NCBI RefSeq assembly: GCF_004135385.1
Contig: NZ_CP035493.1
Coordinates: forward strand, 558,001-622,000
DNA from: Xylanimonas protaetiae
Lineage (GTDB): Bacteria; Actinomycetota; Actinomycetes; Actinomycetales; Cellulomonadaceae
Length of the DNA: 64,000 nucleotides
Direction: 5' to 3'
Made by a program: the position numbers and the translations under genes. The notes under the pieces were generated by a model, which saw only the letters and a list, made by a program, of their open reading frames with translations, searched no databases and had not been told where the DNA came from. Below, one piece after another: positions 37,789 to 45,458 of this stretch. Position 1 is the stretch's first letter; every line of letters starts with the position of its first letter.

Positions 37789-38127
37789 TCAGAAGTCCTC
37801 GCGCACGGCGAACCGGCCCGACGGGTCGTCGCCGTCGTCGCCGACGGCGAACCCGGCGCTCGCCAGGCGCGCGACGACCCGGGCGACGTCCTCCTCCGTC
37901 GGGCGCTCGAGGACGCGCCGCTTCATCGCGTCGATGATCGCGCTGCGGCTCAGCGGCTCCGGTTCGTCCTCGATGAGCGTCCCCACGACGGCGTCGACCT
38001 CCGCGTCGGAGAGCCTGCGGTGCAGCACCTCGAGCAGCGGGATGTAGTCCTGGTGCGGGACGCCCTCGTTGTAGCCCCCCCGCAGCCAGCCCAGGATCCG
38101 CTGCATCCGGTTCTCGTGCGTCGTCAT
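37789..38127 (-). CDS. DUF3349 domain protein
   Basis: 112-residue soluble protein. RILGWLRGGYNEGVPHQDYIPLLEVLHRRLSDAEVD and VVARLASAGF are typical of the actinobacterial DUF3349 family (for example Rv0543c), small helical proteins of unknown function. ATG 38127 has GAGG 6 bases upstream. Lies 7 bp after a small membrane-protein gene and 13 bp after that comes the phosphate transporter, so the three form one minus-strand operon. Confidence 0.85.
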   Translation of the reverse strand: MTTHENRMQRILGWLRGGYNEGVPHQDYIPLLEVLHRRLSDAEVDAVVGTLIEDEPEPLSRSAIIDAMKRRVLERPTEEDVARVVARLASAGFAVGDDGDDPSGRFAVREDF

Positions 38128-38134
38128 CGCGACC

Positions 38135-38410
38135 TCACTTCCCGAACATCTGCTTGCCGAACACGATGACGACGACCCCGAAGGCCGCCACCAGGACGCA
38201 CAGCCCGAAGCACACGACCGCGCCCACGCGCCCGGCCGTCGTCGTCGGCGGGCGCTCGTCGGACTCGGGGTCGAACGGGTGGCCGGGCGGCACGTTCGCG
38301 AGCGAGCGCATGCCGAGCGCGAAGAGCGCGGGCAGGCCCGCGCCGAGCAGCAGCCCGACGACGAGCACCTGCAGGATCGACGTGCCGATCGCACGGAAGT
38401 CGATGTCCAT
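38135..38410 (-). CDS. Small two-helix membrane protein
   Basis: 91 residues with hydrophobic segments at about 10-32 and 62-85 separated by a hydrophilic loop (PPGHPFDPESDERPPTTTAG). ATG 38410 is 12 bp downstream of the phosphate transporter stop. No family recognised. The operon position between a Pit transporter and DUF3349 is the only clue. Confidence 0.75.
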   Translation of the reverse strand: MDIDFRAIGTSILQVLVVGLLLGAGLPALFALGMRSLANVPPGHPFDPESDERPPTTTAGRVGAVVCFGLCVLVAAFGVVVIVFGKQMFGK

Positions 38411-38422
38411 GGGGCCCTCCGT

Positions 38423-39574
38423 TCAGCGGGTGGTCGCCGCGTCGGGCGCCCACTCGTCGTTGACGTTGTGCGCCGAGACTGCCGTCTTGCGCGAGTGCAG
38501 GTACATCCACCCGGACAGCACGACCAGGAGGACGAAGACGAGGACCACGCCCCAGACGCCGCCGAGCGCGGTCTCGACGGCCCAGCACGCGGCGCCGACC
38601 AGGCCGGCCGACGGCAGCGTGATGAGCCAGGCGACGGCCATGCGGCCGGCGACGCTCCAGCGCACCTCGGCGCCCTTGCGGCCCAGGCCCGTGCCGAGGA
38701 TCGATCCGGTGGCCACGTGCGTGGTCGACAGCGGCAGGCCCAGGTGGCTCGAGGTCAGGATGATCGCGGCCGACGACGCCTCGGCGGCCATGCCCTGCGG
38801 CGGCGCGATCTCGACGAGGCCCTTGCCGAGCGTGCGGATGACGCGCCAGCCGCCCAGGTAGGTGCCGAGCGCGATCGCGAACGCGCACGCCGCCTTGACC
38901 CAGAACGGGATCGAGTCGTCGGGCGTGAGCGCCTCGTGCGCGACGAGCGCGAGGAAGATCACGCCCATGGTCTTCTGCGCGTCGTTGGTGCCGTGCGCCA
39001 GGGAGACCAGCGACGCGGAGCCGATCTGGCCCCAGCGGAACCCACGGTCCTCGGTGTGCCGTGGCACGCGGGCGGTGAGCCGGTAGATCAGCCGCGTCCC
39101 GACGGCGGCCACCAGGGCCGCGATCACGGGCGAGAGCAGCGCGGGGATCATGACCTTGCCGATGACGCCGGCCCACTTCACGCCGCTCTCGCCGTTGACC
39201 AGGCCCCAGACGAACGCGGCCCCGATGAGCCCGCCGAACAGCGCGTGCGACGACGACGACGGGAGCCCCAGCAACCAGGTGAACAGGTTCCACAGGATGC
39301 CGCCCACCAGCCCGGCGAAGACGATGAGCATGAGGTCTTCGCCCTGCGCGTGGGAGAGGTCGACGACGTCGCCGCCCACGGTCTTGGCGACCTCGATCGA
39401 CAGGAACGCGCCGACGAGGTTGAGCACCGCCGACAGGCCGACGGCCACGCGCGGCGGCAGCGCCCCCGTGGCGATCGACGTGGCCATCGCGTTCCCCGTG
39501 TCGTGGAACCCGTTCGTGAAGTCGAAGACGAGGGCGGTGCCGACGACCAGGACGAGGACCGTGATCTCTTCCAC
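38423..39574 (-). CDS. Low-affinity inorganic phosphate transporter (PiT family)
   Basis: 383 residues, about 10 membrane helices. The two inverted PiT signatures are visible: FTNGFHDTGNAMATS near the N-terminus and LAHGTNDAQKTMGVI in the middle; STTHVATGSILG follows near the end. Transports phosphate as a metal-phosphate complex with protons or Na+. GTG 39574 (VEEITVLVLVVG) is used because the preceding in-frame residues are unlike the family and GAGGAT lies 6 nt upstream. First gene of the operon with the small membrane protein and DUF3349. Confidence 0.93.
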   Translation of the reverse strand: MEEITVLVLVVGTALVFDFTNGFHDTGNAMATSIATGALPPRVAVGLSAVLNLVGAFLSIEVAKTVGGDVVDLSHAQGEDLMLIVFAGLVGGILWNLFTWLLGLPSSSSHALFGGLIGAAFVWGLVNGESGVKWAGVIGKVMIPALLSPVIAALVAAVGTRLIYRLTARVPRHTEDRGFRWGQIGSASLVSLAHGTNDAQKTMGVIFLALVAHEALTPDDSIPFWVKAACAFAIALGTYLGGWRVIRTLGKGLVEIAPPQGMAAEASSAAIILTSSHLGLPLSTTHVATGSILGTGLGRKGAEVRWSVAGRMAVAWLITLPSAGLVGAACWAVETALGGVWGVVLVFVLLVVLSGWMYLHSRKTAVSAHNVNDEWAPDAATTR

Positions 39575-39654
39575 GCGACCATCCTCGCGTACTCCGGCGC
39601 CCGGCGTGTACCGAGCGGGACCCTGGCGCCCCGTGTCGATAGACACAGACGTGT

Positions 39655-39670
39655 TCGAACATCTGTTCTA
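39655..39670. promoter_or_regulatory. LexA (SOS) box
   Basis: TCGAAC-ATCT-GTTCTA matches the Gram-positive/actinobacterial SOS consensus TCGAACnnnnGTTCGA at 11 of 12 fixed positions. It overlaps the -10 TATCCT (39669-39674) of the gene at 39682, a position where LexA would block initiation. Confidence 0.75.
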
Positions 39671-39681
39671 TCCTGGGTGGC

Positions 39682-39939
39682 ATGGACAGGGTGCCGGGAC
39701 GGGACGCGCCGGAGCAGGCGCCTCGGCAGCAGCGCGACGCCGCGCGGGTGACGCGCCCTGAGACGCCGCTGCCCGTCCGCGTCTGGGTCACCCAGCGGCA
39801 GACGGGCACGTTCGAGGCCGACGGGCTCGCCGTCGCGTGGACGGACCGGCAGGTCGAGGTGCGCTACGACGACCCGCACGGCCGCGAGGGCTTCGTGTGG
39901 GTGTGGGCGAGCGCCGTGACCCGGCGGCCTGCCGCGTAG
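39682..39939 (+). CDS. Small SOS-box-controlled protein of unknown function
   Basis: 85 residues, no signal or membrane segment. The N-terminal 25 residues are polar, then a compact beta-rich stretch (PLPVRVWVTQRQTGTFEAD, RQVEVRYDDPHGREGFVWVW). ATG 39682 lies 7 nt after TATCCT, so the mRNA is probably leaderless, and a LexA box covers the promoter. By context a DNA-damage-inducible protein; no family recognised. Neighbouring genes are on the other strand and unrelated. Confidence 0.75.
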   Translation: MDRVPGRDAPEQAPRQQRDAARVTRPETPLPVRVWVTQRQTGTFEADGLAVAWTDRQVEVRYDDPHGREGFVWVWASAVTRRPAA

Positions 39940-39953
39940 CCGGCGTCGCGCCG

Positions 39954-40376
39954 TCAGCGTCCGGGCGGCGGCGCCAGCCGGCGGACCATCCGCCAGTGGT
40001 TCTCGCCGCCGGCCCGCTCGAGCTCGATCATGTCGAGCACCGCCCCGGCCAGCGCGAGCCCGCGCCCCGACTCAGCGTCCTCCCCCGGCATCACGGCGTC
40101 CAGGCCGGGCGTGAACTCCTGGCCGGTGTCGTCCAGCTCCGCCTCGATCTGCGCGTCGCTGACCTTGAGCGTGAGGCGCCACCGCACCTCGCCCGCGGGT
40201 CGTCCGTGCTCGACGACGTTGTTGGCGATCTCGATGACGGCCGTCTCGAACAGCATGAGGTCGGTCGGGTCCACGTCGGGGTGGTCGGCGCCGGCGCGCT
40301 CGAGCAGCCGGTGGACCTTCTCGAGCTGGGCCGGCACCGCGAACCCCTCGAGCACGTACCGCGACTCACCACTCAC
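39954..40376 (-). CDS. ATP-binding anti-sigma/regulatory kinase (RsbW/HATPase_c_2 type)
   Basis: 140 residues of the GHKL fold. N-box FETAVIEIANNVVEHG, G1 box LDDTGQEFTPG, G2 box GRGLALAGAVLD. Such proteins phosphorylate an STAS antagonist and bind a sigma factor or partner. GTG 40376 lies inside the end of the STAS gene (11-bp overlap), so the kinase and its likely substrate are co-translated. The sigma target is not in the window. Confidence 0.88.
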   Translation of the reverse strand: MSGESRYVLEGFAVPAQLEKVHRLLERAGADHPDVDPTDLMLFETAVIEIANNVVEHGRPAGEVRWRLTLKVSDAQIEAELDDTGQEFTPGLDAVMPGEDAESGRGLALAGAVLDMIELERAGGENHWRMVRRLAPPPGR

Positions 40377-40698
40377 GGCCGGCCTCCTCGACGGTGTCGT
40401 ACGGCGCGAGGATCCGGTCGAGGTTCGTGAGCTTCAGGACGGCGAGCACCTGCGGCCCGGCCTGGGCGATCCGCAGGTCCCCGCCGGCCTGCCGGGCCGA
40501 CTTGAGGCCGCCGACGAGCGCGCCGAGCCCCGAGGAGTCCACGGAGTCCACCTCGCCGAGGTCCACCACGATGCGCGACCGGCCCTCGCGCACCAGGTCG
40601 TCGATGCGCGCCTTGACGGGCGGCGCCGTGATGAGGTCGAGCCTGCCGCGCGGCACGATCGCGACGAACCCGTCCTCGTCCAGCTCCTGGAAGTCCAT
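40366..40698 (-). CDS. STAS domain anti-sigma factor antagonist
   Basis: 110 residues. Complete STAS fold with the phosphorylatable Ser in EVDSVDSSGLGALVGGLK and flanking strands IVPRGRLDLITAP and DLRIAQAG. Expected to be phosphorylated by the adjacent RsbW-like kinase and dephosphorylated by the upstream PP2C. Its ATG overlaps the phosphatase stop by one base (TGATG). Confidence 0.92.
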   Translation of the reverse strand: MDFQELDEDGFVAIVPRGRLDLITAPPVKARIDDLVREGRSRIVVDLGEVDSVDSSGLGALVGGLKSARQAGGDLRIAQAGPQVLAVLKLTNLDRILAPYDTVEEAGREW

Positions 40699-41894
40699 CA
40701 GACCTGCTCCTCCTCCTGCCGGGTGGCCCCGGCGCCGGGCGCGCTCCCCGTGCGTCGGACGACGACGGCGGTGACGTCGTCGGACGTGCCGCGCGCCGCC
40801 GCGTACGCGACGATCCGGTCGACCACGTCGGCGCAGCTCATGGGCGGCTCCAGCAGCCGCTCGACGCCGTCGAGCGCGGCCTCCACGCTGCCGAAGACGT
40901 CGAACACGCCGTCGCTGACGACGACGAGCAGCTCGTCCTCCGCGAGCACGTCGTGCGCCGACGTCCACGTCGTGTCCACGGGCATGCCGAGCGGCAGCTG
41001 GTCCTGCGTGAGCCGGCGGACGCCACGGGGGGACGCGATGACGCCGAGCCCGTGGCCGGCGTCGACGTACTCGACGTCCCCCGTGCGGGGGTCGACGCGG
41101 CCCGCCCACAGCGTCACGAAGCGGCCGTTGCTGTCGAGGTCGCGCGCGGTCGTCTCGGCGGAGCGCCGCACGGCCTCCGCGACGCCGACGTAGCGCGCGT
41201 GCGTGCGCAGCACCGCGCGCACCTCGGAGGCGATGAGCGAGGCGGCGAGGCCCTTGCCCATGACGTCGGCGAGCAGGAGGCGCAGCTCGTCGCCGCCCTC
41301 CCCGGGCTGGACCTGCCAGTCGAAGAAGTCCCCGCCGGCCTCGCGCGCCTGGAGCACGCGCCCGGCGACCTCGAGGCCCTCCAGGGCGGGCGGCTCGCTC
41401 GGCAGGAGCAGCCGCTGCACCTCGCCGGCCCGCGCCATCTCCTCCTGGACCGACAGCTCGCGCTCGAGCATCGCGCCCAGGTCGGCGAGCATCTCGCGCT
41501 GGGTCGGGCCGAGGTCGCGCGGCACCAGGTCGAGGATGCACAGCACGCCCACCTTGGCCCCGCTCGCGGCGTGCAGCGGCACCCCCGCGTAGAAGCGCAC
41601 GCGCGGCGGCCCGGCCACGATCGGGTACTGCCGGAAGCGCTCGTCGGCGCGCAGGTCCGCGATCTCGACGACGTCGTCCTGCTCGATCGTGAACCGGCAG
41701 ATCGACTCCGAGACCGGCGAGCTCGCGCGCGGCGTGCCCACCGCCGCGACGGTGTGCTGCTCGTGCTCGCCGAGCAGGTTGAGCGCCGCGATCGGCGCGC
41801 CGAAGATCGCCTGGGCGAGGCGCACCACGCGGTCGTACCGGCCGTCGGCGGGCGCGGCGGCGAGGGCGTCGGCGTGCTGCTGCCCCGTGGTCAC
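40698..41894 (-). CDS. GAF-PP2C (SpoIIE/RsbU-type) phosphatase
   Basis: 398 residues. GAF sensor domain at about 15-160 (ALNLLGEHEQHTVAAVG, YAGVPLHAASGAKVGVLCILD), a short coiled linker (EEMARAGEVQRLLLPSEPP), then a SpoIIE-type PP2C catalytic domain at about 190-385 with Asp residues in GGDFFDW, LLADVMGKGLAAS, VDAGHGLG and VVSDGVFDVF. It should dephosphorylate the STAS protein when its GAF domain senses a signal. GTG 41894 start; one-base overlap with the STAS gene. Confidence 0.9.
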   Translation of the reverse strand: MTTGQQHADALAAAPADGRYDRVVRLAQAIFGAPIAALNLLGEHEQHTVAAVGTPRASSPVSESICRFTIEQDDVVEIADLRADERFRQYPIVAGPPRVRFYAGVPLHAASGAKVGVLCILDLVPRDLGPTQREMLADLGAMLERELSVQEEMARAGEVQRLLLPSEPPALEGLEVAGRVLQAREAGGDFFDWQVQPGEGGDELRLLLADVMGKGLAASLIASEVRAVLRTHARYVGVAEAVRRSAETTARDLDSNGRFVTLWAGRVDPRTGDVEYVDAGHGLGVIASPRGVRRLTQDQLPLGMPVDTTWTSAHDVLAEDELLVVVSDGVFDVFGSVEAALDGVERLLEPPMSCADVVDRIVAYAAARGTSDDVTAVVVRRTGSAPGAGATRQEEEQV

Positions 41895-41905
41895 CGGGTG
41901 GCCCC

Positions 41906-42337
41906 TCAGGCCCCGGCGCCGGCGGCCGCAGCGTCGAGGATCGGCTCCACCGCGAGCACGGAGCGCCGCGTGGCCGCCCACCCCATGCCGACGTTCGTGC
42001 GCCGGTCCGCGATGAGTACGACGAGGGCCTCGGGGTGGTTGGGCAGGATCATCATGAAGTGGACGGTGCGGCGCGTGGTCATCTGCACCTCCTCGATGAG
42101 GTGCTCCGACGGCACGCCGCGCCGCGCCGAGATGAGGTCCTCGACGTGGGTGACGGTCGCCCCGCGGAACATCTGCACCGACGCCGCGGCGACGGCCTCG
42201 AGGTAGGTCTGGTTGAAGTAGGCGATGTCGTGCGCGACGCCCAGCAGCTCGCCCGTCCGCAGGTCAGCCACGGCACAGCCGAGCGCGCCGTCGACCTCGT
42301 CCACCACGGCGCGCATCACGTCATCGAGCCTGCTCAC
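41906..42337 (-). CDS. Roadblock/LC7-like small protein (tentative)
   Basis: 143 residues; predicted alpha/beta with a central sheet (GALGCAVADLRTGELLGVAH, VHFMMILPNHPEALVVLIAD), a pattern resembling roadblock/MglB-type domains that often precede signalling operons in actinobacteria. The assignment is by overall look, not by a diagnostic motif. GTG 42337 lies 6 nt after TACTGT (42344-42349), making it the promoter-proximal gene of the GAF-PP2C, STAS, RsbW operon. May act as a scaffold or sensor for that switch. Confidence 0.6.
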   Translation of the reverse strand: MSRLDDVMRAVVDEVDGALGCAVADLRTGELLGVAHDIAYFNQTYLEAVAAASVQMFRGATVTHVEDLISARRGVPSEHLIEEVQMTTRRTVHFMMILPNHPEALVVLIADRRTNVGMGWAATRRSVLAVEPILDAAAAGAGA

Positions 42338-42365
42338 GGCTCCACAGTAGGCGTGGCACCTCTGT

Positions 42366-42423
42366 CCGGCAGTTCGTCGTCGACCCGTGCGCCCGGGCGC
42401 ACGGGTCGACGACGAACTGCCGG
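42366..42423. terminator. 58-bp perfect palindrome after the ABC permease gene
   Basis: Two 29-bp arms meet without a spacer at 42394/42395 (centre GCGCCC/GGGCGC). It lies 7 bp after the permease stop (42431) and 16 bp upstream of the -10 of the roadblock-operon promoter. Likely ends the ABC operon. Related to the repeat at 31508-31565. Confidence 0.85.
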
Positions 42424-42430
42424 GCTGCGG

Positions 42431-43318
42431 TCAGTCCTCGCGGGCGTCCTTGACGCGGGCTACGAGCTGGGTCGGGTTCACGAACCGCAGCGCGACGACG
42501 AGGATGACGAGCATGGTGACCGTGTACATCACGGCCATGGCGGAGATGAGCTGGCGCGCCTCGCCGCCGCCCGCCGACGTCATCGCCCGGTAGATCGACA
42601 CCACGAGCGTGTCCGACCCCGGCCCGGAGACGAGGAACGTCAGCTCGAACATGCCGACCGTGCGGACGAGCACGAGGATGCCCGCCGCGAGGATGCCGGG
42701 CACCAGCAGGGGCGCGAGCACGCGCGTGAACACCTGCCGGATCGAGGCCCCGCACATGCGCGCGGCCGACTCGATCGACGGGTTGATCTGCTCGATGAAC
42801 GGCGTCATCGTCAGGATCACGAACGGGATGGACGGAACGAGGTTCACCAGGATCACGGCGACGACCGTGCGCCCCAGCCCGAACGCGTACATGACCGTCG
42901 CGAGCGGGATGCCGTACGTGATGGGCGGCATGAGGATCGGCAGCAGGAAGAGGGCCGTGACGGCCTTCTTGCCCGGGAAGCTCCGCCGCGCCAGCAGGTA
43001 CGACGCGGGCACGCCCACGAGCACCGAGATGACGACGACGGCGAGGGCCACGCCGACCGTCACGCCGATGACCTCGCCGAGCTCGAACCGCTCCCAGGCG
43101 CTCGAGTACCAGGAGGTCGACCACGCGGCGGGCAGCCAGCCCTCGAACCACTGCTTGCCGAACGAGTCGACGACGACGGCGACGATGATGCCGGCGAGGA
43201 ACACCAGGAACACGGCCATGCCGGCCCAGACGAACCACGTCGAGGGGGACGCGACGAGCGACCGCTCGCCGGGCAGGGTCTGCGCCTTGCGGCGCCCTGC
43301 AACGGTGGTGGTGGCCAT
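42431..43318 (-). CDS. ABC transporter permease (PotC/CysW/YnjC-like)
   Basis: 295 residues, about six membrane helices. The BPD_transp_1 EAA loop is ESAARMCGASIRQVFTRVLAPLLVPG. Conserved PILMPPITYGIPLATV and PSIPFVILTM segments fit the spermidine/putrescine-thiamine-sulfate class of importers rather than the MalG class. The ATG shares a base with the upstream permease stop (TGATG). Last gene of the operon and followed by a palindromic terminator. Confidence 0.88.
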   Translation of the reverse strand: MATTTVAGRRKAQTLPGERSLVASPSTWFVWAGMAVFLVFLAGIIVAVVVDSFGKQWFEGWLPAAWSTSWYSSAWERFELGEVIGVTVGVALAVVVISVLVGVPASYLLARRSFPGKKAVTALFLLPILMPPITYGIPLATVMYAFGLGRTVVAVILVNLVPSIPFVILTMTPFIEQINPSIESAARMCGASIRQVFTRVLAPLLVPGILAAGILVLVRTVGMFELTFLVSGPGSDTLVVSIYRAMTSAGGGEARQLISAMAVMYTVTMLVILVVALRFVNPTQLVARVKDARED

Positions 43319-44244
43319 CAGCCCTTGCCTCCAGTCGAGCCCTTGTACAGCAGCGAGCGCCACGCGAACACGATCGCGACCACGACCAGCTCGACGAGGC
43401 CCATGACGAGCGCGATGGTCGAGGCCATCGGGTAGTCGAGCTGCTCGCCGAAGGAGCGGTAGGCCATGAGCGCCATGACGCGCGTCTCGCCGCCCGGGTC
43501 ACCGACGAGCCGCGCGGACGGGAACACCGAGAACGCGAGCACGAAGGTGAGGATGAACGTCGTCGCGAGGCCCGGGGCGAGCAGGGGCAGCACGATCTTG
43601 CGGAACCGCTGCCACCACCCGGCACCCAGCGTCCGGGCGGCCGACTCGAGCGACGGGTCGATGCCCGACAGGTACGAGCTGACCAGCAGGAACGCGAACG
43701 GGAACCCGGTGATGATCAGGGAGAACATCACGCCGAGGTAGTTGTTGACGAGCTTGAGCGGCTCGTCGATCAGCCCGATCGTCAGGAAGAACCGGTTGAT
43801 CCAGCCCTGGCGCCCGGCGAAGATCAGCAGGCCCTGCGCGGTGAGCACCGTGCCGAGCGTGATGGGCAGCACGAGCAGCGACGACATGAGGCGCTTGCCG
43901 CGGAACTTGCGGCGCAGCACCATCGCGACCGGCACCGAGAGCACCACGTTGAGCAGCGCCGCGGGGACGGCGAGCCGCATCGTGATCCAGATGGAGTCGC
44001 GCACGAACGGGTCGCCGAAGAACGCGACGTAGTTCGCGAGCACCCCGCCGCCCCACTGCGCCTGCGTCGCGGCCGTCGGCTGGAAGGTCAGGCCGATGCC
44101 GTAGGCGAACGGGTAGACGAACAGCGCGAGCGTGAACAGCAGCGCGGGCAGGACGAGCAGCAGCAGCGGGTCGATGCCCCGCTCGGCGAGGCGGTGGCGC
44201 AGGCTCGCGGTCGACCTCGCGCGCCCCGCCGTCGTCGTCGTCAT
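43318..44244 (-). CDS. ABC transporter permease (PotB/CysU-like)
   Basis: 308 residues, about six helices after a cytoplasmic start. LPALLFTLALFVYPFAYGIGLTFQP is helix 1; the EAA loop is ESAARTLGAGWWQRFRKIVLPLLAPG. Partner of the following permease. ATG 44244 overlaps the ATPase stop by 4 bases (ATGA), so the transporter subunits are translationally coupled in the order ATPase, permease, permease. Confidence 0.88.
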   Translation of the reverse strand: MTTTTAGRARSTASLRHRLAERGIDPLLLLVLPALLFTLALFVYPFAYGIGLTFQPTAATQAQWGGGVLANYVAFFGDPFVRDSIWITMRLAVPAALLNVVLSVPVAMVLRRKFRGKRLMSSLLVLPITLGTVLTAQGLLIFAGRQGWINRFFLTIGLIDEPLKLVNNYLGVMFSLIITGFPFAFLLVSSYLSGIDPSLESAARTLGAGWWQRFRKIVLPLLAPGLATTFILTFVLAFSVFPSARLVGDPGGETRVMALMAYRSFGEQLDYPMASTIALVMGLVELVVVAIVFAWRSLLYKGSTGGKG

Positions 44245-45386
44245 GCCGGCACCTCTTCGCGGCTCGCCTGCGACGACGACGCGGCGTCGTCGGAGGCGTT
44301 CGTGAGCTCCTCCGGGAAGACGAGCACGCGCTGGGCGCGGGCGGTGAGCGCCACGCGGTCGCCGACCTCGGGCGCGACGGCGGAGCGCACGTGCACGGTG
44401 CGGCCGCCCGCCGTGGTGGCCGAGACGGCGAACTCGCGCCCGTGGTACTCGACGGTCGCGACGGTGGCCTCGACGTCGTTGCCGTCGCGGAGCTGGCCGT
44501 CGACGGCGACGACGAGGTCGTCGGGACGCACGGCGACGCGGACGGCGGCGCCGGCCGTGAGCGAGCCGACGGGCACGCCCGTGAGCGTGAACCCGCCGAG
44601 GTCGACGCGGGCGACCCCGCCGGAGACCGACGCGACCGTGCCCGGGAGCAGGTTGCGGTAGCCCATGAAGTCGGCGACGTGCCAGTTGCGCGGGTGGTCG
44701 TACAGGTCGTCGGGCGTGCCGATCTGCTGCACCTGGCCCTCGCGCAGGACGACGAGGCGGTCGGCGAGCGAGAGCGCCTCCTCCTGGTCGTGGGTGACGT
44801 AGATCGTGGTCAGGCCCAGCGACTGGTGCAGGCGGCGGATCTCGGTGCGCATGTCGAGGCGCAGCTTGGCGTCGAGGTTCGACAGCGGCTCGTCCATGAG
44901 CACGAGCGACGGCTCGAGCACGACGGCGCGGGCGATCGCCACGCGCTGCTGCTGGCCGCCGGAGAGCTGGCCGGGCAGCTTCTTGGCGTGCTGCTCGAGC
45001 TTGACCAGCGCGATCGCCTCCTTGACCCGGGCGGCGATCTGCGGGCGCGGGACGCCGCGCATCTGCAGGCCGAACGCGATGTTCTTCTCCACCGTCAGGT
45101 GCGGGAAGAGCGCGTAGTTCTGGAACACCATGCCGAAGCCGCGCTTCTCGGACGGCAGGGTGTCGATGCGCCTGCCGTCGAGCAGGATCTGCCCGTGCGT
45201 CAGGGGCAGCAGGCCCGCCAGGCAGTTGAGCGCGGTGGACTTGCCGCAGCCGGACGGCCCGAGCAGGGCGATGAACTCGCCGGCCCTGACCGTCAGGTCG
45301 AGCCCCGACAGGGCGTTCTGCTCGCCGAAGCTGCGACCGACTCCGCGCAGCTCGAGCGACTCGAAGGTGGTGGCGCTGATCGCCAT
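44241..45386 (-). CDS. ABC importer ATPase (PotA/CysA type, with TOBE domain)
   Basis: 381 residues. Walker A GPSGCGKST near 43, Q-loop FQNYALFPHLTV, signature LSGGQQQRVAIARA, Walker B LVLMDEPLSNLD, H-loop VTHDQEEAL. A C-terminal TOBE regulatory domain (about 245-360) and a Ser/Ala-rich tail follow. Energises uptake by the two permeases; with this binding protein, a polyamine-, thiamine- or YnjB-like substrate is more likely than a sugar, but it is not determined. A strong hairpin separates it from the binding-protein gene. Confidence 0.92.
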   Translation of the reverse strand: MAISATTFESLELRGVGRSFGEQNALSGLDLTVRAGEFIALLGPSGCGKSTALNCLAGLLPLTHGQILLDGRRIDTLPSEKRGFGMVFQNYALFPHLTVEKNIAFGLQMRGVPRPQIAARVKEAIALVKLEQHAKKLPGQLSGGQQQRVAIARAVVLEPSLVLMDEPLSNLDAKLRLDMRTEIRRLHQSLGLTTIYVTHDQEEALSLADRLVVLREGQVQQIGTPDDLYDHPRNWHVADFMGYRNLLPGTVASVSGGVARVDLGGFTLTGVPVGSLTAGAAVRVAVRPDDLVVAVDGQLRDGNDVEATVATVEYHGREFAVSATTAGGRTVHVRSAVAPEVGDRVALTARAQRVLVFPEELTNASDDAASSSQASREEVPA

Positions 45387-45413
45387 CGCTGAGACCTCCT
45401 CAGGTCTGCGGTC

Positions 45414-45442
45414 CGGGTGCCCGCGCGGCGCGCGGGCACCCG
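45414..45442 (-). repeat. Intercistronic hairpin between binding protein and ATPase genes
   Basis: CGGGTGCCCGCGC-GGC-GCGCGGGCACCCG, a 13-bp perfect stem with a 3-nt loop, 16 bp after the binding-protein stop. Comparable hairpins protect the 3' end of binding-protein mRNA or partly terminate transcription, lowering ATPase and permease expression. Confidence 0.7.
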
Positions 45443-45458
45443 TCCCAGGGACGTCGTG

